From Lapidilactobacillus achengensis (GTDB lineage: Bacteria; Bacillota; Bacilli; Lactobacillales; Lactobacillaceae), in NCBI RefSeq assembly GCF_003946655.1, contig NZ_RHOV01000003.1, forward strand, positions 1-64,000: a stretch of DNA of 64,000 bases, given 5' to 3'. The notes under the pieces were generated by a model. The model searched no databases, had not been told where the DNA came from, and saw nothing but the letters and a program-made list of their open reading frames with translations. Made by a program: the position numbers and the translations under genes. Each line of letters begins with the position of its first letter. Position 1 is the first letter of the stretch. Of this stretch, positions 47,928 to 59,640 are shown piece after piece.

Positions 47928-49316
47928 CTAATGCCATTCGGGGTCCTGAGCAAGGGGTAATTTCTGCCAATAGTCATTTTTATTTGTTTGGCGCGCCCGC
48001 GCGATGGCCAAAGCCCGTGTTGGCACGTCATCCGTGATGGTTGAACCCGCCGCCACAAAACTATGATCCGCTAATTTAACTGGCGCGACAATGTTGGAAT
48101 TACTGCCGATGAAACTGTGACTGCCAACTTCACTATGAAATTTGTGGACACCATCGTAGTTAACAAAAACCACACCACAACCAACATTGATGTCACTGCC
48201 CAGGGTCGCGTCGCCAACATAACTCAAGTGGCCCACCTTAGTGCGGGCGCCAATCGTCGCGTTTTTGACTTCACAGAAATTACCGATATGCACATCCGCG
48301 CCAATAATTGCTTGTGGCCGTAAATGGCTATTCGGGCCAATATCTGAACCAGCGGCCATTTGCGCCTGTTCCAGCGTTGAGCTGGTCACGTGAACGTGAT
48401 CGGCCAAGCGGCTATCGTTAAGCTCAGAATTCGCGCCAATATAGCAATCAGAGCCAATCACCGTCTGCCCCTTCAAATTGACTTGGCCTTCGATGATCGT
48501 ATCATTGCCGATCTGCACATCCGCGTCAATGTGGGCCGTTTCGGGATCGATCAAGGTCACGCCTGCGCGCATGTGTCCCTCGTTGATCCGCCGTTGCATC
48601 AATTTAGTGGCCTGCGCCAACGCCACCCGATCGTTCACACCTAGAGATTCATTGAAATCAGGCGTTTGGTAGGCGGCAACAATCTCGCCTTGATCCTTCA
48701 AAATCTGAATCACATCGGTCAAATAATACTCACCTTGGGCATTATGATTGGTCACTTGATGCAAGGCCTTGAACAAGGTTTGATTATCAAAACAATAAAC
48801 GCCGGTGTTGATCTCAGTAACCGCGGCCTCTTCTTTGGTGGCATCTTTTTGTTCGACGATCTTTTCGACAATGCCTAATTCATTGCGAATGATGCGACCG
48901 TAACCAGTGGGATCACTGGCATGCGCGGTTAAAATCGTAGCCTTGGCGCCCTTTGCTTGATGATAAGCATATAATTTCTCAAAGGTTTGCGCCGTTAACA
49001 ATGGGGTGTCGCCATTGACCACCAACGTCATCCCGGCCAAAGCACCTAATTTCGCCTCCGCTTGCAAAACCGCGTGTCCAGTCCCCAACTGTGCTTCTTG
49101 AAAGGCATAATCACTGCGCGCACCTAATAATTCTTCGACCGCTTCAGCCCCATGACCCACGACCGTCACGATTTTCTCTGGATTTGTTTGTTCGACCTGT
49201 GTCAATACATGATCGACCATGGCCCGGCCACAAACACGGTGCAAGACTTTGTACAACTTCGACTTCATTCGTGTTCCTTGACCAGCTGCTAAAATAACGG
49301 TATAACGCCCTGACAT
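47928..49316 (-). CDS. glmU: Bifunctional GlmU (N-acetylglucosamine-1-P uridyl/acetyltransferase)
   Basis: Makes UDP-GlcNAc, the substrate of MurA, by acetylating glucosamine-1-P and then transferring UMP. The 462-residue protein has the uridyltransferase signature [12 protein letters not shown] (about 8-19) and [11 protein letters not shown], then a left-handed beta-helix of hexapeptide repeats (about 250-440) with the acetyltransferase His in the [16 protein letters not shown] to FVNYDG region. Heads a pair with prs. Confidence 0.97.
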   Translation of the reverse strand: MSGRYTVILAAGQGTRMKSKLYKVLHRVCGRAMVDHVLTQVEQTNPEKIVTVVGHGAEAVEELLGARSDYAFQEAQLGTGHAVLQAEAKLGALAGMTLVVNGDTPLLTAQTFEKLYAYHQAKGAKATILTAHASDPTGYGRIIRNELGIVEKIVEQKDATKEEAAVTEINTGVYCFDNQTLFKALHQVTNHNAQGEYYLTDVIQILKDQGEIVAAYQTPDFNESLGVNDRVALAQATKLMQRRINEGHMRAGVTLIDPETAHIDADVQIGNDTIIEGQVNLKGQTVIGSDCYIGANSELNDSRLADHVHVTSSTLEQAQMAAGSDIGPNSHLRPQAIIGADVHIGNFCEVKNATIGARTKVGHLSYVGDATLGSDINVGCGVVFVNYDGVHKFHSEVGSHSFIGSNSNIVAPVKLADHSFVAAGSTITDDVPTRALAIARARQTNKNDYWQKLPLAQDPEWH

Positions 49317-49408
49317 AATAAGCTTCCCTTCAGTAAACCAATTTAGAGATTTTTGACTCTTGAATCATGTTAATCATAACTTAATCGCAAAATAAACTCA
49401 ATGGAAAA

Positions 49409-49880
49409 AGGCGTGGCGGGTCGTGGCTCTAGCCCGATAAAAGTAATTTGGCCGCAGCTTGTGCTGCGCGTGGCGTTGGTGGATGGCAGATGCGGTGGGG
49501 CTCCAGGTCGGGCTGGGGGTGGTGGAACGCGGCGGGCACGACTTGAAGCTTTTCGGAAAACCACCGAAAATCTTCAAGCTCGGCCTTATTGTAGGCGATA
49601 AATCGCCAACAATAATATCGCGGCTGACTCACCCCCAGCCCGACCTTCCGCCAGACGAACAAGCGAACCACCAACGCCACGCTCCGCTCCAGCCGCTCAA
49701 CGTTATAGCAGTCGTTTGAGCACTCACGCCATCCGGCAAGCAATTGTCAATGGATTGAGAGCCACGCAATTGATGGCCGTGGTTAGTGGCCTTCAGCTTT
49801 ACATTGGTGACACCAGCACGGTTTGTTTGATGAACTAGCGTAGGTTTTTGATGACTCGAACAGATCAGCCGATTTCAAGT
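49409..49880 (+). repeat. Family B structured repeat, copy B5
   Basis: About 470 bp, the same sequence type as copy B3: AAAAGTAATTTGGCCGCAGC, a long stem GTGGCGTTGGTGG/CCACCAACGCCAC and AGGTCGGGCTGGGGGTG/CACCCCCAGCCCGACCT, a hairpin with arms TTGAAG/CTTCAA, a hairpin at 49586-49615 (TTATTGT/ACAATAA), then the CCGCTCAACG and GGCCGTGGTTAGTGG modules. The 7-mer CAACGCC at 49672-49678 is the empty counterpart of the insertion site in copy B3. It fills most of the 810-bp gap between purR and glmU; about 150 bp beyond it show weak similarity to the middle of copies B1 and B4. Confidence 0.87.
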
Positions 49881-50030
49881 CAACCTTCGTTTAAGTTATT
49901 AAGGCATGGTTTTTGGCGCTAGCCGAATTGTCCCGACCGCCTGATCCAAATCAGTGGCGTTGCCGTGCCATCCCAAAAGCGCGCAGTTGCAAAACGATGC
50001 TCACCTAGCGCTTGAGCGAAAATAACCGTA

Positions 50031-50065
50031 AAAAAAGTTTGGAAATCTACCCCGATTTCCAAACT
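50031..50065 (-). terminator. Terminator after purR
   Basis: Minus-strand stem GTTTGGAAATC and GATTTCCAAAC with a short loop followed by TTTTTTT. Confidence 0.92.
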
Positions 50066-50128
50066 CCAAGCCACAAATTTAACAGCCAAAACTTGCTAAC
50101 GAACCCAGCCTTCAACCCAAGGCTGAAT

Positions 50129-50974
50129 TCAGGCCTGATCTGAGGTGACCGCGGCCAATTTGTCCAAATAATTGCCTAACTCTACTTTGATTTCGCTGGC
50201 GTGCGTGTCCACAGCCACTACATTCAACAATGAGGTGTACTCGGTTTCCACCCGTTGCCCCGCAAAAGTCGCTTCAGCAAAAACGGTAATGCCGACTAAC
50301 TCGGCCTCAAACTCCTTGAGCAGATCATGCATCCCGTGAATCGTACCGCCGCCCTTCATGAAATCATCGACGATCACCACATTCGCGCCCTCGGGCAGAC
50401 TACGCTTGGAGAGCTCCATTTTCTCGATCCGTGAGGAGGAGGCAGAGACGTAATTCACGCTGACCGTGGCGCCTTCGGTGATTTTCGCGTCGCGCCGCAC
50501 GATCACAAAAGGAACGCCCAAGCAAGTGGCCACGCTTTGCGCGATGGGAATGCCCTTAGTGGCCACCGTCATCACCGCGTCGACCTGTTGATCAACATAA
50601 AGCGCCGCGATCAACCGCCCGATCATTCGCAAATAAGTCGGATTACCAAGTAAATCAGACAAATAGAGATAGCCGCCGGGCAATAGCCGCTCTTTTTCGG
50701 CTAATTTCAGGGCCATCATGCCCAGGAAATCCGTCGCGCCGCTCTGACTAACACCTGGCAAATACTGCACACCACCAGCCGCGCCAGGCAGTGTTTGAAC
50801 GCGCCCCAAACCGCGCGTGTTAAAAGTTCGTTTAATAATGGCCAGATCCTCGCTGATCGACGATTTAGCCGAATCATAGCGCCGCACGAAAAACGGCAGG
50901 GAGATCAATTCCCGGGGGTGGTCCAACAGATAACTGGTCATGTCGATCAACCGATCACTACGCCTTACTTTCAT
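50129..50974 (-). CDS. purR: Purine operon repressor PurR
   Basis: DNA-binding regulator of purine genes, released by PRPP. 281 residues: an N-terminal winged helix (MKVRRSDRLIDMTSYLLDHP, about 1-74) and a phosphoribosyltransferase-like effector domain with VMTVATKGIPIA and the PRPP loop VVIVDDFMKGGGT (about 201-213). GAGGAG precedes the ATG by 9 nt. Gene order ispE-purR is typical of Bacilli. The gene is cut off from glmU by its own terminator and copy B5. Confidence 0.96.
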   Translation of the reverse strand: MKVRRSDRLIDMTSYLLDHPRELISLPFFVRRYDSAKSSISEDLAIIKRTFNTRGLGRVQTLPGAAGGVQYLPGVSQSGATDFLGMMALKLAEKERLLPGGYLYLSDLLGNPTYLRMIGRLIAALYVDQQVDAVMTVATKGIPIAQSVATCLGVPFVIVRRDAKITEGATVSVNYVSASSSRIEKMELSKRSLPEGANVVIVDDFMKGGGTIHGMHDLLKEFEAELVGITVFAEATFAGQRVETEYTSLLNVVAVDTHASEIKVELGNYLDKLAAVTSDQA

Positions 50975-51042
50975 TATTATCTTCTCCTCGAATTATTAGC
51001 TCAATTATACCGATAATAAGTTGAAATTTCTAGACAATTTAC

Positions 51043-51939
51043 TTATTTTTTGCTAAATCGTTCGCTTTTTATTGGGAAGGGTAATAAACTCATCGGTTGA
51101 ACCAAGTAAACCTCCTCGCAAAATCCCCGCATCGCGTTATAGATCCGCTTAGCTTGCGACTGCCGCGCCGTCAACGCAAACATGGTCGGCCCCGTGCCAC
51201 TCATCTGCGCGGCCAGGGCGCCAGCACGTAACATTCGTTCCTTGATCACCAGCAATTGGGGATATTGCCGACTGGTGACGTCTTCCAAACTATTGGCCAT
51301 CCCCCGCGACAGCAGGTGCCAATCGCCCTGGCGCAACCCAGCGCTGATCATTTCAATATCAGGATGTTGGGTCAATTGACTTAACGACGTCCGGGCTAAA
51401 AGCTGCGTCGTCGATACGCTGACCTGGGGCTTGACCAAAACAAGCCAGAAATTCGGCACCAGTCCCAAAGGTTCGACCCGTTCACCTTGACCGCTGACCA
51501 CCGCGGTCGTCGCGTACACACAGAAAGGGACATCGGCATCTAATGCCACGCCCAACTGGGCCAGTTCCGCCAAAGATAATTGCAAGTGCCATAACTGGTT
51601 CAGCCCGCGGAGCACTGCGGCCGCATCCGCCGAACCGCCCCCTAGACCAGCCGAAACCGGAATCCGTTTAATGATTTCGATTTTCGCGCCTTGCTGACAA
51701 TTAAAGCGGCGTTGCAGTAACTGGGCCGCGCGATAAGCTAAATTGCGCTGATCCACCGGCAAGAAATCTCGATTGGTCGTCACTTGAATGCGACCAGTTG
51801 GATCCGGTTGGATTCGAACGGTGTCCGCCAGACCCACCGCCAACAAAACCATCCGCCATTCTTCGGCGCCGTTATGATGGCGGTAGAGCAGATCCAGCCC
51901 CAGATTGATTTTAGCTGGCGCCTGTTCACTGATTTCCAT
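51043..51939 (-). CDS. ispE: 4-diphosphocytidyl-2-C-methyl-D-erythritol kinase
   Basis: GHMP kinase with the ATP motif IPVSAGLGGGSADAAAVL (about 91-108) and the N-terminal APAKINLGLDLLYRH. In organisms with the MEP pathway it phosphorylates CDP-methylerythritol; most lactobacilli make isoprenoids by the mevalonate route and yet keep this gene, so its true substrate there is open. 298 residues. ATG 51939 is chosen over longer frames because it matches the family start; GGTGA lies upstream. Confidence 0.92.
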   Translation of the reverse strand: MEISEQAPAKINLGLDLLYRHHNGAEEWRMVLLAVGLADTVRIQPDPTGRIQVTTNRDFLPVDQRNLAYRAAQLLQRRFNCQQGAKIEIIKRIPVSAGLGGGSADAAAVLRGLNQLWHLQLSLAELAQLGVALDADVPFCVYATTAVVSGQGERVEPLGLVPNFWLVLVKPQVSVSTTQLLARTSLSQLTQHPDIEMISAGLRQGDWHLLSRGMANSLEDVTSRQYPQLLVIKERMLRAGALAAQMSGTGPTMFALTARQSQAKRIYNAMRGFCEEVYLVQPMSLLPFPIKSERFSKK

Positions 51940-52081
51940 GTCTTCACCACATTTCTCTATTGTCGTCATTGTACCACGTGCGCGCCGGATCCACGGTCAC
52001 TGACCGTCCGCCAACGACCAGCCCACCTAGTCGTGGCTCTGGAATGTCCCCGGCCACCGCAATCATTTGAAAAAAGGTTAG

Positions 52082-52112
52082 AAAAAAAGCCGAACACCTG
52101 CGTGCCCGACTT
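52082..52112 (-). terminator. Terminator after veg
   Basis: Minus-strand stem GTCGGGCAC and GTGTTCGGC with a GCAG loop, followed by TTTTTTT. Confidence 0.85.
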
Positions 52113-52152
52113 GACTGCTTGTAAATCTAAACGAAAATACGACGACCAGTAA

Positions 52153-52407
52153 CTATTCAGCTGTAAGAGAACTATTGTCGAACTCGATCTCGATCGATCT
52201 GGTTAGTAAATCGGTATAACTGTAAGAAACCCGTTCAAAAGAATTCTCATCCTGATTCAAATCAACGATAAAGACTGCCGGATAAGTTTCCTTCAAAGTG
52301 CCATGACGTCTGGTAATCTTTTTCCGTCCTGCCTGGGCAACTACCGTCAACCGTTGACCGATATGATCGTCAAGTTGATGCTTGATGCTTGATAATGACA
52401 TTGGCAT
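52153..52407 (-). CDS. veg: Veg protein (DUF1021)
   Basis: 84-residue small basic-acidic protein (MPMSLSSIKHQLDDHIGQRL; GRKKITRRHGTLKETYPAVFIVDLNQD), matching B. subtilis Veg, which influences biofilm gene expression by an unclear route. AAGGAG lies 8 nt before ATG 52407. Positioned between ksgA and ispE as usual. Confidence 0.93.
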   Translation of the reverse strand: MPMSLSSIKHQLDDHIGQRLTVVAQAGRKKITRRHGTLKETYPAVFIVDLNQDENSFERVSYSYTDLLTRSIEIEFDNSSLTAE

Positions 52408-52521
52408 TGGCCTCACTCCTTGGGCCTAAGTATAGCACAAATTGTGAATTTTTTCAAGTTTATTAAAAAATGAGATTAAAATTAAATTCTCAGCACCGCC
52501 AGACCGACAAACGAATCCACC

Positions 52522-53418
52522 TTACTTACTCCAGTGAAAATCAGCCAGCGCCGCGGTCAACTCAATGAAATCGGGAATCGTCAATTGCTCTGCCCTTAAT
52601 GTGCCCGCCAACCCAAGTTGACTAAAAACAGCAGATAATTCACTTTTCTGGTCTTTCCCGACCAGCCGTAATAAATTATTCTGCAAATTCTTGCGCCGTT
52701 GTTGGAAACTGGCCTGAACCACTTGGTCAAAGCGTTGACGATCCCCGATCTGATAAGGTGGCTGCGCGTAACGATGTAGCCGCAAGACGGCCGAGTCCAC
52801 ATTAGGCTGGGGAACAAAGGCGGTTTTCGGAACGATTTGGTCGATTTCCGCCTGCATTTGCAGTTGGGTGCTAATACTCAAGGGACCGTAATCCTTGTGG
52901 CCAGGGTGGGCAATAATGCGTTGCGCCACTTCTTTTTGCATCATCAGCACCAACACATCTGGTTGGGTCACGCCGTTGATCAGGCTAAACATGATCGGAG
53001 TCGTAATATAATAGGGCAGATTGGCCACAACCTTGATTTGACCATAACCAGGTTGAGCGTGGGCGGCCACTAAACTCGCCAGATCCGTCTGTAGAATGTC
53101 TTGGTGGACCACCGTCACATTGTCATAAGGCGCCAAGGTCGCTTCAAGGATTGGGATCAAGCGTTGATCGATCTCCACGGCAATCACCTGTTGAACCTCC
53201 CGCGCCAACTGTTCAGTCAATGAACCAATACCAGGGCCGATCTCGATCACCAAGTCATCAGGCTGAAGCTGCGCCGCCGCCAAGATCCCCGCGATCACGC
53301 GGCGATTTGTCAGAAAATTCTGGCCCAAACTCTTCTTGAATTCGAAATGGTACTGGTGCAAAATCGCGTTGGTCCGGATTGGATCGGCGATATCAAGTCG
53401 CTGTGGTTGATTAGTCAT
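52522..53418 (-). CDS. ksgA: 16S rRNA dimethyladenosine transferase
   Basis: Dimethylates two adjacent adenosines in the 3' hairpin of 16S rRNA. The 298-residue protein has KKSLGQNFL, the SAM loop VIEIGPGIGSLTEQLA and the catalytic NLPYYITTPI. Two ATGs lie side by side (53421 and 53418); GGAGG favours the second. Its start overlaps the end of rnmV by a few bases. Confidence 0.96.
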   Translation of the reverse strand: MTNQPQRLDIADPIRTNAILHQYHFEFKKSLGQNFLTNRRVIAGILAAAQLQPDDLVIEIGPGIGSLTEQLAREVQQVIAVEIDQRLIPILEATLAPYDNVTVVHQDILQTDLASLVAAHAQPGYGQIKVVANLPYYITTPIMFSLINGVTQPDVLVLMMQKEVAQRIIAHPGHKDYGPLSISTQLQMQAEIDQIVPKTAFVPQPNVDSAVLRLHRYAQPPYQIGDRQRFDQVVQASFQQRRKNLQNNLLRLVGKDQKSELSAVFSQLGLAGTLRAEQLTIPDFIELTAALADFHWSK

Positions 53419-53965
53419 CATTGTCCTCCAATCGTTGCAAAGCCTGTTGGAAATCCGCGACGGAAACCTGTAACATCTGAAGCCGCGGCAAAAGTTGTTT
53501 GCCATTGGCATAACCAATGTGCAACAGATCGCCGAGCTGCTCGCGCCGCTGTTTCGCCGCCGGTCCGGCAATCAACCCCGCCGCCACCAGATCGCGGCGA
53601 CTAAGCTGACTCACAAATGTCTGATCCGTGGTCAGAACGTGGGCCAGGCAAGCGCGTAGATCCGCAGCGCTGGCATGTTCCACGCCCAAACTCCCTTTTC
53701 CTTGTGGCCGAGCCTGACTGCGGGGCAAGAACGCTTGCTTGGCATTTGGCGCCACGGCCAGCACCTTCTTGCGGATCTGCTCACCATTGAAATCGGGATC
53801 GGTCAGCACGATTAGTGGCCGTTTCTGCGCCACAGCCTTGATTTCTTGCAAGATCGCAGGCGGGACCGCTGATCCCCGTGTCTCAATGGTGTCCACCGCG
53901 CCAAAAACTTCACGCAACCGCCGCGTATCGTCGCGTCCTTCCACAATGATCACTTCTTGAATCAT
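53411..53965 (-). CDS. rnmV: Ribonuclease M5
   Basis: Toprim-domain nuclease that matures 5S rRNA. 184 residues with EVIIVEGRDDTRRL (catalytic Glu) and VLTDPDFNGEQIRKK (DxD). GGAGG precedes the ATG by 7 nt. It overlaps tatD by 4 bp on one side and ksgA on the other, indicating a tightly coupled operon. Confidence 0.95.
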   Translation of the reverse strand: MIQEVIIVEGRDDTRRLREVFGAVDTIETRGSAVPPAILQEIKAVAQKRPLIVLTDPDFNGEQIRKKVLAVAPNAKQAFLPRSQARPQGKGSLGVEHASAADLRACLAHVLTTDQTFVSQLSRRDLVAAGLIAGPAAKQRREQLGDLLHIGYANGKQLLPRLQMLQVSVADFQQALQRLEDNDD

Positions 53966-54744
53966 TCGCTATCCTCCAAACCAAAAACTCGCAACGCGTT
54001 CCGGTAGGTTTGCTGGGCAATCGTTGCCAGCGGTAGGTCCAGGGTCTGCGCGATCCCTGCGGCCACATAACGCGTATAACCAGGTTCGTTTTGCTGACCG
54101 CGATGCGGCATCGGCGTCAAGTATGGCGCATCCGTTTCAACCAACAAGCGATCCAGGGGAACTTGCGCCAGACTTTCCCGTAGGTAAGCGGCGTTTTTGA
54201 AGGTGATCACCCCACTAAAAGAAAGATAGGCCCCTAAATCTAGAAATTGCGGGACCCATTCAGGCGTCGCGTTAAAGCTGTGCATAATGATCCGCTGGGG
54301 TGGCAGTTGCGCCGCCGCTAAGATGGCGTAAGTGTCCGCCAAAGCATCACGAGAATGAATCGAAACCGGCAGATCAAGCGCTTTGGCTAAAGCCAGTTGC
54401 GCGGCGAAAACCTGCCGCTGAACTGGTCGTGGTGACGCGTCCCAGTGATAATCCAACCCGATCTCGCCAATCGCCACTACTTTAGGCCGCTGGCAATTCG
54501 CGCGCAACCAAGCCGCCGCCGCGGTATCATAATCCTTCGCGTCGTCAGGATGCCAGCCAATGATCGCATAAGCGTTGGGAAATTCCGCCGCTAACCGTAA
54601 GGCCCCTTCATTTAATGTTTGGTTGGAACCAACGTTGGCCAGTTTGACCACGCCTAAGGCCGCGGCGTGGCGCACAAAAGACGCCTCTTGACCAGCAAAA
54701 GGCGTATCGTTTAAATGTGTATGTGTATCAAAAATTTTAACCAT
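53962..54744 (-). CDS. tatD: TatD family metal-dependent hydrolase
   Basis: 260-residue TIM-barrel hydrolase with metal ligands in DTHTHLND, IGEIGLDYHWD, IHSRDA, IMHSFNA and LVETDAPYL; homologues are 3'-5' DNases or involved in RNA quality control. Lies 36 bp after metG and overlaps rnmV, the conserved metG-tatD-rnmV-ksgA order. Confidence 0.95.
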   Translation of the reverse strand: MVKIFDTHTHLNDTPFAGQEASFVRHAAALGVVKLANVGSNQTLNEGALRLAAEFPNAYAIIGWHPDDAKDYDTAAAAWLRANCQRPKVVAIGEIGLDYHWDASPRPVQRQVFAAQLALAKALDLPVSIHSRDALADTYAILAAAQLPPQRIIMHSFNATPEWVPQFLDLGAYLSFSGVITFKNAAYLRESLAQVPLDRLLVETDAPYLTPMPHRGQQNEPGYTRYVAAGIAQTLDLPLATIAQQTYRNALRVFGLEDSE

Positions 54745-54780
54745 TGTAACCCCTTGATTTCAGCCGTCCGCTATCTATTA

Positions 54781-56829
<2,049 letters not shown>

Positions 56830-56838
56830 TCAGAATTT

Positions 56839-56844
56839 ATTATA
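56839..56844 (-). promoter_or_regulatory. metG promoter -10
   Basis: Minus-strand TATGCTATAAT gives an extended -10 about 60 bp upstream of the GTG; the -35 is weak. No T-box leader is visible. Confidence 0.6.
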
Positions 56845-56909
56845 GCATATAACGCGTTGGAAATAATTACCTAGCCGATCTTGATTTTTCAGAAAGGTTT
56901 CCATTATTT

Positions 56910-57758
56910 TCACTCAAACAGATCCAGCTGTTGGCCCCCTGCACGCTGATAGTTCAGTCCCAATGCTTGACTAAATTGTAAGGCGTTTTCAGACGCGTCA
57001 CCGCCAGAGTTATTATTGAAAATGATGTAATTATGCGCTACTTGCGGCGAAAACTCTTTCACCAGTGCGGCCAATTCTTGTAACTCGGTTTCAGAATAAT
57101 GGTATAGCGTTCGCCCCACCTTACCGCCAAACCCTTTCTTGGCCCAGTTCACGCCATTGCGACCGTGAAACCGCCAAAAGCCCAGTTGCGGGGTGGTCAC
57201 CACTGGCCGCAGCGGCACACTGTCGGCGCCAATGTCAGGTTGATCGATCATCGCTAAAGTCAATTGTAAGGCGCGTAACCGTCCCACCACCTGATCGAAG
57301 TAACGAGGATCATACCAACTACGATGACGAAACTCAATCATGATCGGCAATCTGGGCAAGTGCTTCCGCACGAACGCCAAATAATCCAGGGATGAACCAG
57401 CCAACCCAAAGTTCGGTGAGAATTGCATCAGCACACCCGCTAATTGCCCGCGCTCCTGTAATGGCCTGATCGTCGCCAAGAACTGCTGATAGATTTGGGC
57501 CAGACTGACACCTGCGGCCGGCGCTTCATGCAGGGTCAACTCTCGAGGCGGTTTGATGATGAACTGAAACTGCGGAGAAACTTGAGTCTGCCAATGCGCA
57601 ACGATTTTCACGTCTTTTAACCCATAGAAAAACGTATCCAATTCAACCACAGGGAAAACTCGACTATATTCTGTTAAGGTTGGTTTTTTGATGCCAGGTA
57701 TCAGGCGCGGATGTTCTGTCCAGGTTGTTAAACCGATCAAATCCAATTGTTCCACCAA
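56910..57758 (-). CDS. DUF72 (YecE) family protein
   Basis: 282 residues of the YecE/DUF72 TIM-barrel family: VVELDTFFYGL, FIIKPPRELTLHE, GVLMQFSPNFG, MIEFRHRSWYD, WRFHGRNG and YIIFNNNSGGDASENALQF are conserved blocks. The biochemical role is unknown. The start (TTG 57758, with GTG the next codon) has GGAGG 12 nt away and is uncertain by a codon. Upstream of metG and possibly transcribed with it. Confidence 0.88.
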   Translation of the reverse strand: MVEQLDLIGLTTWTEHPRLIPGIKKPTLTEYSRVFPVVELDTFFYGLKDVKIVAHWQTQVSPQFQFIIKPPRELTLHEAPAAGVSLAQIYQQFLATIRPLQERGQLAGVLMQFSPNFGLAGSSLDYLAFVRKHLPRLPIMIEFRHRSWYDPRYFDQVVGRLRALQLTLAMIDQPDIGADSVPLRPVVTTPQLGFWRFHGRNGVNWAKKGFGGKVGRTLYHYSETELQELAALVKEFSPQVAHNYIIFNNNSGGDASENALQFSQALGLNYQRAGGQQLDLFE

Positions 57759-58120
57759 CTTTCTCAGGGTCCTCCCTACTATGCTAACTTGCTTGTCCGT
57801 CTATTATTATCTTGCGGATCAGGTCGAATTTCAAGCGAACGATTGCTGGCGAATGATGGTGAACGATGGCTGGCAAACATTGATGGCAAGATAGCGGGCC
57901 AACCTGCGCTACCAAACCCCTTTCCGCTGATGGCCGCCTACAGTGAACATGACGTGGGCCGCTTGCCAGTGTGGGGCTGAGTCACCCCGGCTTGCCGCCA
58001 AGCGAGCGCCCCCCCGCTGACCCTACGAAGAATGCCGTGGTTAAGCCATTCCAACTAGTGCCACGGCGCCTTTGGTCATGTTGCACAATGGTAAAAACGC
58101 TTTTTTGTGCGAAATAGGGT
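57759..58120. other. Intergenic spacer between DUF72 and the sugar ABC ATPase
   Basis: About 360 bp without a supportable gene. It contains an inverted repeat GCCGTGG/CCACGGC (58034-58067) and GC-rich segments, none matching the A or B repeat families well enough to assign. Confidence 0.5.
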
Positions 58121-58125
58121 GGTCT

Positions 58126-58148
58126 AGGAAATCGTTTTCTTTTATGAT
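58126..58148 (+). promoter_or_regulatory. Probable cre and -10 of the sugar ABC ATPase gene
   Basis: GGAAATCGTTTTCT (58127-58140) departs from the cre consensus TGNAANCGNWNNCW only at the first base and directly abuts TATGAT (58143-58148), so CcpA binding would block transcription. The -35 is weak. Confidence 0.6.
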
Positions 58149-58183
58149 ATAAGCGTACTCGAAAAAGAAAGGTGTTTTTCTAA

Positions 58184-59335
58184 ATGGTTAAAGTAGACTT
58201 AGATCACATTTACAAACGTTATGCAAATGCTGAAGAAGATAATTTCGCCGTATCCGACTTTGATTTACACATTGATGACCACGAGTTTATCGTATTCGTT
58301 GGGCCTTCAGGCTGTGGTAAGTCAACAACATTGCGGATGATTGCCGGCTTGGAAGATATTACGAAAGGCGACTTAAAGATCGGCGGCAAAGTCATGAACG
58401 ACGTTGCTCCTAAGGATCGTGATATCGCCATGGTCTTCCAGAACTACGCTTTGTATCCACATATGACTGTTTTTGATAACATGGCTTTTGGTTTGAAATT
58501 ACGTAAATACGAAAAAGCTGACATCAAGAAACGTGTTGACGAAGCCGCACAAATCTTAGGCTTGACTGATTATCTAGAACGTAAACCAGCTGCTTTGTCA
58601 GGTGGTCAACGTCAGCGTGTCGCTTTAGGTCGTGCGATCGTCCGTGATGCGCCTATCTTCTTGATGGACGAACCTTTATCAAACTTGGATGCCAAGTTAC
58701 GTGTCACGATGCGTGCTGAAATCGCTAAATTACACCAACGCTTGAACACAACAACAATTTACGTAACCCATGACCAGACAGAAGCGATGACCATGGCTGA
58801 CCGGATCGTTGTTATGTCAATGGGTGAAGTTCAACAAATCGGGACTCCTGCTGAAGTTTACGATACTCCTAAGAACAAATTCGTCGCTGGTTTCATCGGT
58901 TCACCTGCGATGAACTTCTTTGAAGTTCATTATGAAAATGGTGTTTTGACTGACAAGAGTGATGGCTTACACTTAAACGTTCCAGAAGGTCGCGCTAAGA
59001 TCTTGGATGAAGATGGCTACAATGGTAAGGACTTGACTTTAGGCGTTCGTCCTGAAGATATCCATACTGAAGGTGCCTTCTTAGAAACATTCCCAGATGC
59101 GACAGTTCAAGGCAAGGTTGTCGTTTCTGAATTACTTGGTGCTGAATCAATGCTTTACGTCACATCAGGTGATACTGAATACGTTGCGAAAGTTGACGCG
59201 CGTGACTACCACAAACCTGGCGAACAAATGCAACTCGGCTTCGACTTGAACAAAGCACACTTCTTCGATAAAGATACAACTTTATCCATTATGCAAAAAG
59301 CTAAAGACGAGCAACGGGTCGATCAAAACGCTTAA
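58184..59335 (+). CDS. msmK: Sugar ABC transporter ATP-binding protein (MsmK/UgpC type)
   Basis: 383-residue ATPase with Walker A GPSGCGKST, Q-loop, signature LSGGQRQRVALGRAIV, Walker B IFLMDEP and switch His THDQTEAM, followed by the regulatory TOBE domain (about 240-370). No permease or binding-protein genes adjoin it, fitting the MsmK role of a shared energiser for several oligosaccharide importers. Codon use is biased toward highly expressed codons like ldh. GAAAGG precedes the ATG. Likely repressed by CcpA. Confidence 0.93.
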   Translation: MVKVDLDHIYKRYANAEEDNFAVSDFDLHIDDHEFIVFVGPSGCGKSTTLRMIAGLEDITKGDLKIGGKVMNDVAPKDRDIAMVFQNYALYPHMTVFDNMAFGLKLRKYEKADIKKRVDEAAQILGLTDYLERKPAALSGGQRQRVALGRAIVRDAPIFLMDEPLSNLDAKLRVTMRAEIAKLHQRLNTTTIYVTHDQTEAMTMADRIVVMSMGEVQQIGTPAEVYDTPKNKFVAGFIGSPAMNFFEVHYENGVLTDKSDGLHLNVPEGRAKILDEDGYNGKDLTLGVRPEDIHTEGAFLETFPDATVQGKVVVSELLGAESMLYVTSGDTEYVAKVDARDYHKPGEQMQLGFDLNKAHFFDKDTTLSIMQKAKDEQRVDQNA

Positions 59336-59358
59336 TTCGTTTCCTCCCCTAAAAAAGC

Positions 59359-59390
59359 AAAAAACAGACGCTAACCACGTCTGTTTTTTT
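59359..59390 (+). terminator. Terminator after the sugar ABC ATPase
   Basis: Stem AAAACAGACG and CGTCTGTTTT with a 7-nt loop, then T-run. Confidence 0.92.
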
Positions 59391-59516
59391 GCTGTCCTGT
59401 GATCCAACCGCGACATCTTCATCTGTTGATCAATCGAGTCATTCACCTAATGACTAGCGAACATCGCATCGAGAATTAGAATTTAATATCGAAAATTAGC
59501 TTTTTTTTAATTAGGG

Positions 59517-59544
59517 TTGACTTTTCTTAATTTTGTTCTATAGT
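59517..59544 (+). promoter_or_regulatory. Promoter of the ABC exporter operon
   Basis: TTGACT (59517-59522), 16-bp spacer and TATAGT (59539-59544), about 97 bp upstream of the first gene. The spacer region before it is AT-rich. Confidence 0.7.
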
Positions 59545-59640
59545 TTAGCTATTCACGTAATTTAAGATCAAAATAAGGTCTCCTAATGTAATCCAATCGA
59601 ATGATGGCGAAAGGGAGCAGGAATCGAGTGACCACTTGTT

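Noticed and set aside
58034-58067. Inverted repeat GCCGTGG/CCACGGC as another family B fragment
   Set aside because: Shares only CCGTGGTTA with the B module; too short to assign.
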